32,314 bases of DNA from Streptomyces sp. TRM64462 (GTDB lineage Bacteria; Actinomycetota; Actinomycetes; Streptomycetales; Streptomycetaceae), in assembly GCF_013362995.1 (NCBI RefSeq), contig NZ_JABWDV010000136.1, positions 1 through 32,314 on the forward strand, written 5' to 3'. The position numbers were made by a program, and so were the translations under genes. The stretch's first letter is position 1; each line of letters opens with the position of its first letter. The notes beneath the pieces were generated by a model. It was not told the DNA's origin and ran no database searches. It saw only the letters and a program-made list of their open reading frames with translations. Below are positions 26,451 through 32,314 of the stretch, piece by piece.

Positions 26451-27242
26451 ATGAGTGAACCCTTCTCTCCCCTGCCCCCGGACAGCATCCCGCGCCGCCG
26501 GCTGTGCCTCGCGGCGGACATGGAGCAGTACAGCCTCCTCGACACCCGGACCCAATCTGCCGTGCAGTCCGACCTGGTCCGGGCGCTGGACGAAGCCGCG
26601 ACGCTGACCGGACTGGACCGCGAGGCCTGGGCTCGTCAGCCACAGGGCGACATGGAGTTCGCCGTCCTTCCCGAGGCCACCCCGGAAGCAGCGGTCCTGG
26701 GGGCTTTCGTACACCATCTGGCGGTCCGCCTCGGCGCCCTCAACGCGCGTTCCGCCGCCCCGCGTATCAGGCTGCGGCTGGCCGTCGACACCGGTGTCGC
26801 TCCGGATGCCGCCCTCGGCCACGCCGGCCCCGCGCCCGTCGCCGTGGCGCGCTACGTGAACGCGCCCCAGGTGAAGGCCGTGCTGGCCGTCCTCACCTCG
26901 GCGGATCTCGCCGTCATCGTGTCGGACCGGCTGTATCAGGACGTCGTACGGTTCGGACAACCCGGTCTCGAGCCGGAGCAGTACGTTCGCGCCCACGTAC
27001 AGGTCAAGGAGTTCGGAGGGTACGGCTGGATCCGCGTGCCGGGCCATGAGCCGGACGACGTGCGAGCGGCCGCCGACGGTGGGCACGAGCCGCTGCCCTC
27101 GCCGAACGTTCCCGTCGTGGATCGGGCGAACCTCTCACAGCACGTTCACCACGGCGTCGCCGTAGGCCGGGACGTCCGCGGCGGCCTCAATCTCGGCCTG
27201 CCCGCGATGCCTACGGCGGACGGCCCCTGGCGCGCCCGGTGA
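26451..27242 (+). CDS. Class III nucleotide-cyclase-like protein with C-terminal homotypic motif
   Basis: A 263-residue protein. Residues 15-200 follow the class III cyclase pattern: first metal Asp23 in LCLAADMEQYS, second metal Asp67 in QPQGDMEFAVLP, exactly 44 residues apart as in known adenylate cyclases. The RLRLAVDTGVA strand follows, and a VKEFGGYGWIRV segment comes where the base-binding Lys usually is. The transition-state Asn seems replaced (PVAVAR keeps only the Arg), so activity may be altered or lost. Residues 233-249 (HHGVAVGRDVRGGLNLG) form a motif shared with the next protein. GGAAGG precedes ATG 26451. The GTGA overlap couples it to the adaptor gene. It is the first gene of a five-gene operon. 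Confidence 0.85.
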   Translation: MSEPFSPLPPDSIPRRRLCLAADMEQYSLLDTRTQSAVQSDLVRALDEAATLTGLDREAWARQPQGDMEFAVLPEATPEAAVLGAFVHHLAVRLGALNARSAAPRIRLRLAVDTGVAPDAALGHAGPAPVAVARYVNAPQVKAVLAVLTSADLAVIVSDRLYQDVVRFGQPGLEPEQYVRAHVQVKEFGGYGWIRVPGHEPDDVRAAADGGHEPLPSPNVPVVDRANLSQHVHHGVAVGRDVRGGLNLGLPAMPTADGPWRAR

Positions 27243-27532
27243 CGGCCTCCCACAAAGCCGGGTTCCGGTTCGAAGGGGACAGAACCCAGTGGGCGGACTA
27301 CGGGGTGAACGTCGGCAACGACCTGTACGGCGACATCTGCATCCACCCGCCCGCCCCTGCGGCCGACCCGTCCTGGTTCCGGCCCGGAACGGCGAGCCCG
27401 ATCTCGGCCGAGCGCCTCGTCGCCGTGCGGTCGGCGCTGACCGCCCTTGCGAGCGCCTGCGAGCGGGCTGCCGAGGCGCTGTCGTACCCGGGCCTGATGG
27501 GGCCGGAAAGGAGAAGCGATGAGCAGGACTGA
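27239..27532 (+). CDS. Small adaptor with N-terminal homotypic motif
   Basis: A 97-residue protein with no known family. Residues 20-36 (DYGVNVGNDLYGDICIH) line up with residues 233-249 of the cyclase-like protein: G-V-x-V-G-x-D identical in both, with matching hydrophobic positions after it and a shared later Gly. Short beta-forming motifs of this type (RHIM, bacterial amyloid signalling sequences) bring a sensor and an effector together. The rest is one helical segment (RLVAVRSALTALASACERAA). GTG 27239 overlaps the upstream stop (GTGA), and its 3' end overlaps the next gene by 14 bases. The adaptor role is inferred. Confidence 0.78.
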   Translation: MTASHKAGFRFEGDRTQWADYGVNVGNDLYGDICIHPPAPAADPSWFRPGTASPISAERLVAVRSALTALASACERAAEALSYPGLMGPERRSDEQD

Positions 27533-28274
27533 CCCCGACGGTGTGTTCGCCCTGATCACAGCGACGCTATTCAGGGCCCCCGGAGGTGTGCGGCGCCTCC
27601 TCGTGGTGAGTGACGGCCACCGACCTGTACGGCTGTCTCCGGAGGACTGCAGGAACGCTCTGTACGGGCCGCGGCGCGACGAGGGTCTGCGGACGGCGAT
27701 CTGGCGACAGGCCGTGACGGAGGCCCAGCAGGAGCCTCCGGGTGGCGACGCCGAGGGAAGACTGCTGGTGGTCTGGCTGGCGATGCCCGGCTTGCACCGC
27801 AACCTGTACCGGATCCTGCGCCGCTTGAGGGTCGAGCGCGCCGACTTGGAGGCGGAGGCCGTACTGGCCCTACTCGCCGCCCTCGACACCGCGGATCCGG
27901 ACGGTCCGGACACGGGCGGACGTCTGATCAAGGAGGCGGTGAACGGGATGTGGGCCTACGCCGACCGCATCAGGAGGGAGGTGCCCGTCGTGGACGTCGC
28001 CCGCTTCGCGGACGCCCGCATCGCCATGGCTCCGAGAGAGGAGCCGCAGCGGTCGGCCGAGAAGTGGGAACTGCACCTCGTCCCCCCGCCCCGTCCCGAC
28101 GGACTGTGCGCGACGCTCCGCTTCGCCGAGTCGCGCACACGGCGGGAAGGGGAGCGGCTCGGGGCGCTCGCGCACTGGGCGGGCTTGCCCGACGTGGTGT
28201 TCCGGGCCCGGCGTCATGAGGAAGCGGCCCTTGTCGGCAGGCTCGTGCTGCGCCCCGCGGGAGCCCGGCGATGA
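27519..28274 (+). CDS. Unknown protein with sigma-region-like helices
   Basis: A 251-residue protein. The central part (LAMPGLHRNLYRILRRL, then ADLEAEAVLALLAALD and LIKEAVNGMWAYADRIRRE) resembles sigma-70 region-2-type helices seen in a family of uncharacterised actinomycete proteins that sit next to excisionase-like genes. It lacks a region-4 HTH. The C-terminal 90 residues are strand-rich (EKWELHLVPP). ATG 27519 has AAAGGAGA upstream and lies inside the end of the adaptor gene. Its stop overlaps the next ATG (ATGA). A role as transcription factor with the adjacent HTH protein is possible but only inferred. Confidence 0.75.
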   Translation: MSRTDPDGVFALITATLFRAPGGVRRLLVVSDGHRPVRLSPEDCRNALYGPRRDEGLRTAIWRQAVTEAQQEPPGGDAEGRLLVVWLAMPGLHRNLYRILRRLRVERADLEAEAVLALLAALDTADPDGPDTGGRLIKEAVNGMWAYADRIRREVPVVDVARFADARIAMAPREEPQRSAEKWELHLVPPPRPDGLCATLRFAESRTRREGERLGALAHWAGLPDVVFRARRHEEAALVGRLVLRPAGARR

Positions 28275-28579
28275 GCCCCCGCTCCGGAACGCCGTTGAGC
28301 TTCGCGGAGGCGTTCGACTTGCCCCTGAGCGTCGACCTGCGGACCGCTGCCCGCGCGTTCGGGGTCTGCCCCGGTACGGCGTACAAACTGATCCGCCGCG
28401 GCGCCTTCCCCTGCCCGGTGCTGCGCGTCGGGCGGCGCTACCGCATCCCGACCGCGTACCTGTTGCGCTCGCTCGGCATTGAGGAGCGTCCCGTGTACGC
28501 CGTTGACCTGGAAGCCGGCGCCTCGTACGCGGCCACGCTCGACGCTACCGACATCCGTGGGACGGAGGATCCCTCATGA
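28271..28579 (+). CDS. Excisionase-like HTH DNA-binding protein
   Basis: A 102-residue protein with a MerR/excisionase-type winged helix: DLRTAARAFGVCPGTAYKLI, then the wing FPCPVLRVGRRYRIPTAYLL. These residues 20-70 are typical of HTH_17 proteins. The C-terminus is short and acidic. Excisionase-like HTH proteins bend or bind DNA, but many serve as plain regulators; no integrase is nearby. It overlaps both neighbours by ATGA (start at 28271, stop at 28579). With the sigma-region-like protein it could form a two-part regulator for the operon. Confidence 0.86.
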   Translation: MSPRSGTPLSFAEAFDLPLSVDLRTAARAFGVCPGTAYKLIRRGAFPCPVLRVGRRYRIPTAYLLRSLGIEERPVYAVDLEAGASYAATLDATDIRGTEDPS

Positions 28580-29712
28580 ACGTGTCGCCGACCTTTCCGC
28601 AGGAGCCCGAACGGCCCCGGACGTGCTTCGTCATCGGCCCCATCGGTGATGCGTACGCCGCTCACGGCACCCCCGAGCGCGAGTCCTACGAGCACCACCT
28701 CGGGATCTTCGAGCAGGTGATCGCGCCGGCCTGCGCGAAGTACGAGATCGACGCCGTGCGCGCGGACGGCATCGCGCACGCCGGTGACATCAACGAGCAG
28801 ATCTGCCGGCATGTCATCGAGTGCGACCTGGTCATCGCGGACGTCAGCGGTGGCAACCCCAACGTGATGTACGAGTTGGGGCTGCGTCACATCACCGGCA
28901 AGCCGACCATCCACATCGGGGAGGCCGGACAGTTGCCCTTCGACATCGCGTCGATCAGAACGATCCGGTACCAACGGGCACGCAGCCACTTGGCCGGAGC
29001 GCGCCGGGAGATCGAGACCGCCTTGGAAGCCGGACTCAGGGACGGGTTCGAAATCCTCACCCCGGCGCGGGTCGTGAGAGCGCTCCAACCGGTCGAGGAG
29101 CCGTCGTCCGCCATGGAGAGCACGAACGCGGACACCACGGCCGACGAGGATCCCCCCGGTCTGCTGGACGACTTCGCCGCGATCGAAGGCGGGGTGGACG
29201 AGATGACCGCTCACCTGGTGGCCATCACGAAGGCGATGGAGACGATCCGGACGCTGACCGAACAGAGCACCAGCGAGATGCTCGACCTCACCCAGGCGAG
29301 TGCCCCCGCGACCGCCCGTCTCGCGGCGACGACCCGTTACGCGAAGTCGCTGAGCGTACCTGCCGGGGCGATGAGGACCGTCGCCATGGCCTTCGCGGAG
29401 CGGATGACGACGCTGGACAGCGGGGTGAGAGCCGCGTTGAGCCTGATCGAGATGACACCGCCCGACGAGCGTGGCGAAGGAACGGACGAGTTCCTGGAGC
29501 AGCTCATCGACTTGGACGAGGCGGCCCGGACGGGACTGTCACAGTTCGGATTCCTCGGTACCTCCGCGAACGGCCTGGTCCGTTGGAGCCGAGAGTTCCG
29601 CAAACCGGTGAAGGACATCTCCAGCGCGGTGCAGGCGATGTCCTCCGCCATCACGCGCATGGGGGAGTGGGCCGGCAAGGCCCGAGAACTGGCGCGGGGC
29701 GCCACCGGGTAA
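28576..29712 (+). CDS. Nucleoside-deoxyribosyltransferase/TIR-like effector candidate
   Basis: A 378-residue protein. Residues 17-130 form a Rossmann-like nucleotide-handling domain: TCFVIGPIGD at the start and CDLVIADVSGGNPNVMYELG, whose Glu100 matches the catalytic Glu of nucleoside 2-deoxyribosyltransferases and related TIR-like enzymes. Such domains cleave N-glycosidic bonds in nucleotides or NAD and appear as effectors in phage defence. The C-terminal 200 residues are helical and partly coiled-coil-like (DEMTAHLVAITKAMETIRTL) with no transmembrane helix. ATG 28576 overlaps the HTH gene stop. It is the last gene before the terminator. Nucleotide cleavage is inferred. Confidence 0.82.
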   Translation: MNVSPTFPQEPERPRTCFVIGPIGDAYAAHGTPERESYEHHLGIFEQVIAPACAKYEIDAVRADGIAHAGDINEQICRHVIECDLVIADVSGGNPNVMYELGLRHITGKPTIHIGEAGQLPFDIASIRTIRYQRARSHLAGARREIETALEAGLRDGFEILTPARVVRALQPVEEPSSAMESTNADTTADEDPPGLLDDFAAIEGGVDEMTAHLVAITKAMETIRTLTEQSTSEMLDLTQASAPATARLAATTRYAKSLSVPAGAMRTVAMAFAERMTTLDSGVRAALSLIEMTPPDERGEGTDEFLEQLIDLDEAARTGLSQFGFLGTSANGLVRWSREFRKPVKDISSAVQAMSSAITRMGEWAGKARELARGATG

Positions 29713-29718
29713 CTCTGC

Positions 29719-29758
29719 GCGGCAGGGACCCGGACCCAGAAGTCCGGCTCCCTGCCGC
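29719..29758 (+). terminator. Strong hairpin terminator of the cyclase operon
   Basis: GCGGCAGGGA pairs perfectly with TCCCTGCCGC, then after one C-C mismatch CCGGAC pairs with GTCCGG, leaving the loop CCAGAA. It begins seven bases past the stop of the effector gene. The T-tract is weak (GTCATTTGG). Confidence 0.78.
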
Positions 29759-29837
29759 GTCATTTGGCTGCTCAAGGAAGGGAATGATCTAGGTCGTGCG
29801 CCGAAAGTGGATCTGGGACTGTGAATGATCACGGTTC

Positions 29838-30456
29838 ATGGGGCGGGGCGATCTCACGGACGAGCAGTGGGCGGTGCTGGAGCCGTTGTTGCCGAAGGAG
29901 GCCAGGGCGCAAAGGGAACCACCGGGCGGCATCTTCACCGAGCCCCGTGATCACGGGCTGGGAAGGTCGCTCGGTGGGTTCACCATCAAGCCGCACCTGG
30001 CAGATGAGCAAGGTCGGAAGCCCATGTCGATCGTGGTGACGGCACGACAGCGTGGAGACTCACCGCAGTTCGAACCCGCGCTGGCAAAGGCTCGCGTGCC
30101 CCGCCCCGCCCCTCCCCGGGCCGGGCCGGGCCGGCCACGCGTCCGCCCCGATCGCGTGCGGGCGGACAAGGCGTACGGTTCCCGCAAGAACCGCGCCTAC
30201 CTGCGCCGCCGCGGGACCGATGCACCATCCCGGACAACGCCGACCAGGCGCGCGCGACCGCCGAAAGCTCGGCTCCCGCGACGGCCGACCGCCGCATTTC
30301 GACCCGGCCGACTACCGCGAGCGCCATGCGGTCGAGTGTGGGATCAACCGCCTCAAGAGGCACCGTGCTGTCGCCCCGCGCTACAACAAGCTCGCCGTCC
30401 GCTCCGAGGCGACCGTCCTGATCGCCGCGATCGGAGAATGGCTGCGACCGGCCTGA
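29838..30456 (+). pseudogene. Decayed IS5-family transposase
   Basis: The start reads LTDEQWAVLEPLLPK, typical of IS5-family transposases, but then jumps to REPPGGIFTEPRDHGLGRS. About 90-100 residues including the first catalytic Asp region are deleted. A second fragment reads GGFTIKPHLADEQGRKPMS then [20 protein letters not shown]. Near 30215-30225 and again near 30250 the frame changes. The end [20 protein letters not shown], with a conserved Glu, is in a third frame and stops at 30456. Seven-base GTGGATC (29807-29813) and GATCCAC (30464-30470) may be the relics of the inverted ends. The protein cannot be active. Confidence 0.85.
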
Positions 30457-30517
30457 GCTGTCGGATCCACGTGCCATGCTGACCGCGACCAGGGCCGACA
30501 CGGAGGGGAAGGCAACG

Positions 30518-30691
30518 ATGGGGGAGCACGAGATCACCACGGCGACCAGCGTCAACGACATCGCCCGAGACCTCACTATCTGGTTGGCCGCCCGCGACTT
30601 CCCCGGACGGCCAACCAGGCAGGTCAGCGAATTTCAAAATCGTTATGGTCAGGGTCGTGACCGCGGGGGAGCGGTTGGGGCAGCACCGTGA
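30518..30691 (+). CDS. Short ORF or gene remnant
   Basis: A 57-residue reading starting MGEHEITTATSVNDIARDL after a GGAGGGGAAGG ribosome site at ATG 30518. The first 45 residues look protein-like (LTIWLAARDFPGRP); the end is low-complexity. No family is recognised. It lies between the transposase relic and the flavoprotein fragment and may be the start of a gene cut off by rearrangement. Confidence 0.4.
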   Translation: MGEHEITTATSVNDIARDLTIWLAARDFPGRPTRQVSEFQNRYGQGRDRGGAVGAAP

Positions 30692-30705
30692 CCGTGCTCA
30701 AGTAG

Positions 30706-30880
30706 GGGTACGGAGGCGTCTGCGCCGCCGGCATCGCGGGAGACGCCCATCAGTTGATCACCGCCGCGCAGGAGCAAGGCCGGGGCGTCGGCGTCATCGC
30801 CACACCCCTGTGTGCGAAGGCGGTCGCCATCGGTTGGACCGTACGGCAGGGAGGAGCGGCGCACGCAAGTACGCAGAGGC
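30706..30880 (+). pseudogene. Flavoprotein (Dfp-like) fragment
   Basis: In one frame the plus strand reads GVCAAGIAGDAHQLITAAQE then GVGVIATPLCAKAV, the opening of a phosphopantothenoylcysteine-decarboxylase-like flavoprotein. The nucleotide-binding start is present but the domain stops after about 50 residues, and the conserved PATFNT part is missing. No intact start or full-length frame exists. Confidence 0.6.
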
Positions 30881-31351
30881 GCGTGACCTGCGCTTCGGCC
30901 CGGGCGGGCCGGCGTCGGCGCCTTGGCTCCGCCTTGCTCGCGAGTTCCACGCTGCCGAGGGGCCTCGGGCGGGCGGCAGGCAGCGAGTCGACTTCCGGAG
31001 CGGTCGAGCGTCGACCGGCTGATGGCGAAAGGGAGCGTGTTCCATGACCCAGAGTGATGTCGGTGCCCGACAGGTCGGTGGTGCGTGGACGCACGTTGTC
31101 CGTGTGTGTAGAGGGGGCTACCGCGGGTTTGATCGCTCATGAGGTAGGTCAGCATCCGGTCAGCATGAGTCGCCAGCTTTCCCGAGGATTCCCTGAACGG
31201 GCGCCGGTGTGGCGCGAAAGCCCAGACGTGAAGCGTCTTGCCCGAGCGGAGCGATGTTCGTCACAATCCTCGACCGGCGTGCCCGGTGTACAGTCGAGAC
31301 CGCCCTTGACCTGGACAAAGCAGGCAGGGAGCCGTCATACAGGAGTCCAAA
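30881..31351. other. Gap with remnants upstream of panD
   Basis: No intact gene was seen. A possible 32-codon ORF begins MTQSDVGARQVGG at 31044. Around 31300-31350, TTGACC and CATACA occur upstream of panD but with unusual spacing (23 bases), so no promoter is called. Base composition is slightly less GC-rich than in the neighbouring genes. Confidence 0.3.
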
Positions 31352-31780
31352 GTGCTGCGTACGATGTTCAAGTCGAAGATCCACCGGGCCACGGTGACCC
31401 AGGCGGATCTCCACTATGTGGGCTCGGTCACCATCGACGCCGAGCTGATGGAAGCCGCAGATCTGCTGCCCGGCGAGCTCGTCCACATCGTCGACATCGA
31501 CAACGGCGCCCGCCTGGAGACGTACGTCATCGAGGGGGAGCGCGGCTCCGGCGTCATCGGCATCAACGGCGCCGCCGCCCATCTGGTCCACCCCGGTGAC
31601 CTGGTCATCCTCATCAGCTACGCCCAGGTCGACGACGCCGAGGCGCGCATGCTCGTGCCGCGCGTCGTGCACGTCGACGCCGCGAACCGGATCGTGGAGC
31701 TCGGCTCCGACGCCTCCGCGCCCGTGCCGGGCACCGACACGGCGCGCAGTCCGCACGCGGTGCCCGCCGCGCGGGGCTGA
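31352..31780 (+). CDS. panD: Aspartate 1-decarboxylase proenzyme
   Basis: A 142-residue PanD, which makes beta-alanine from aspartate for pantothenate and CoA synthesis. The self-cleavage site Gly24-Ser25 is in HYVGSVTID; Ser25 becomes the pyruvoyl group after cleavage. The catalytic-region Lys9 and the downstream [20 protein letters not shown] and GINGAAAHL segments are conserved. GTG 31352 has AGGAG six bases upstream and gives the exact N-terminus expected. The C-terminal 25 residues are a disordered extension. No other pan gene is adjacent. Confidence 0.97.
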   Translation: MLRTMFKSKIHRATVTQADLHYVGSVTIDAELMEAADLLPGELVHIVDIDNGARLETYVIEGERGSGVIGINGAAAHLVHPGDLVILISYAQVDDAEARMLVPRVVHVDAANRIVELGSDASAPVPGTDTARSPHAVPAARG

Positions 31781-31839
31781 AGCGGCCGGAGCGGCGGCTC
31801 AGGCGGCTGGTCCGGCGGCGGGCGGGGTACGCGTCACCC

Positions 31840-32187
31840 ATGACCGAAGCGCTGGACATCCGCGACGACCGGGCGAACGGCCGGCTCGACGCGTACGAGG
31901 ACGGCCGGCACGCCGGCGGCATCTCCTACTTTGTCCTGGACGGGCCGCCGCACGCCCTCGTGGCCGTGCACACGGTCGTCGAACGCTCACACCGCGGCAA
32001 GGGCGTCGGCAGTATCCTCGCCCGCGCGTTCTACGGCATGGCGGCCCGGGCGGGCGTCCCCGCGGTCCCGATCTGCCCGTACGCGGCGCGGTGGGCGGGA
32101 GAGCACCCTGACGAGGCGCCCGAGGCCCCCGCCGAGCTGGTGGCCGAGGCGGAGCGCCAGCTGGAGGCACGTCCGGAACTGCGATGA
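31840..32187 (+). CDS. Small GNAT-like acetyltransferase (PF14542 type)
   Basis: A 115-residue protein of the short GNAT-related family. The acetyl-CoA loop is VVERSHRGKGVGSILARAF, followed by PICPYAARWAGEHPDE, the usual ending core of this group. It opens with a short N-terminal strand (RDDRANGRLDAYEDG). Substrate unknown. ATG 31840 follows a weak G-rich ribosome region. It is 59 bases after panD and may be co-transcribed with it. Confidence 0.87.
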   Translation: MTEALDIRDDRANGRLDAYEDGRHAGGISYFVLDGPPHALVAVHTVVERSHRGKGVGSILARAFYGMAARAGVPAVPICPYAARWAGEHPDEAPEAPAELVAEAERQLEARPELR

Positions 32188-32296
32188 CGCCGTCCGTCCC
32201 CCGGCGGGCGCAGCGGGGCATGGCCCCGGCGTGCGCGGGAAGGCGCAGCACGAGAGGCTGCGTGAGAGCACCCGGCACCACCCCGAGGGGGACGCC

Positions 32297-32314
32297 ATGA
32301 CCGAGCCCCGCCCC
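32297..32314 (+). CDS. Start of a gene cut by the window edge
   Basis: ATG 32297 follows GAGGGGG, a good ribosome site, and begins MTEPRP before the window ends. Only six codons are visible, so nothing can be said of its product. Confidence 0.4.

Overview
This is very GC-rich DNA (third codon positions almost all G or C) with frequent GTG starts, GTGA/ATGA stop-start overlaps, LAL-type LuxR regulators, an ECF sigma factor and short intergenic gaps. It is chromosomal DNA of a Streptomyces or a close relative. No rRNA, tRNA or CRISPR array was seen. All assignments come from reading the sequence; no database search was run.

Layout. (a) 1-6300: an ECF sigma factor that leaves the window at the left edge and carries a probable frameshift, an SGNH hydrolase, a secreted PGRP-type amidase, a small unknown gene behind a near-perfect DNA-damage (PafBC / RecA-NDp) promoter, a DUF350 membrane protein, an SRPBCC protein, a CFA-synthase-like methyltransferase and a cold-shock protein. 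(b) 6400-9200, minus strand: a DUF2795 protein, a phosphoribosyltransferase and an erythromycin-esterase-family protein. (c) 9350-13430, plus strand: a large LAL regulator, then an OsmC-GNAT pair. (d) 13800-17720: a LysR regulator divergent from a coupled chain of PhzF, alpha/beta hydrolase and an N-terminally truncated LAL regulator.

(e) 17940-29760 looks like a defence or conflict island, all on the plus strand. It begins with an ankyrin/beta-helix protein that also has a PafBC-type promoter and is probably leaderless. An AbiEii-type nucleotidyltransferase follows, coupled to a small partner, then a 1486-residue protein with an N-terminal Mrr-like nuclease, a STAND-type NTPase and a long helical-repeat region (Avs-like layout). 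The most novel part is next: a Crp/Fnr cyclic-nucleotide sensor followed by five overlapping genes. These encode a class III nucleotide-cyclase-like protein, a 97-residue adaptor, a sigma-region-like protein, an excisionase-like HTH protein and a nucleoside-deoxyribosyltransferase/TIR-like protein. The cyclase C-terminus and the adaptor N-terminus share a short glycine-rich hydrophobic motif (G-V-x-V-G-x-D-x-x-G) resembling RHIM or bacterial amyloid-signalling motifs. A strong hairpin terminator closes the operon.

(f) 29800-31350 is a graveyard: a decayed IS5-family transposase, a flavoprotein fragment and other small remnants. (g) 31352 to the end returns to core genes: panD, a small GNAT-like acetyltransferase and the first codons of another gene.

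The proposal for (e) is that cyclic-nucleotide production and sensing, homotypic-motif contact and a nucleotide-cleaving effector form one signalling module, placed beside other defence genes. The gene order, overlaps and motifs are seen directly; the functional link is inference.
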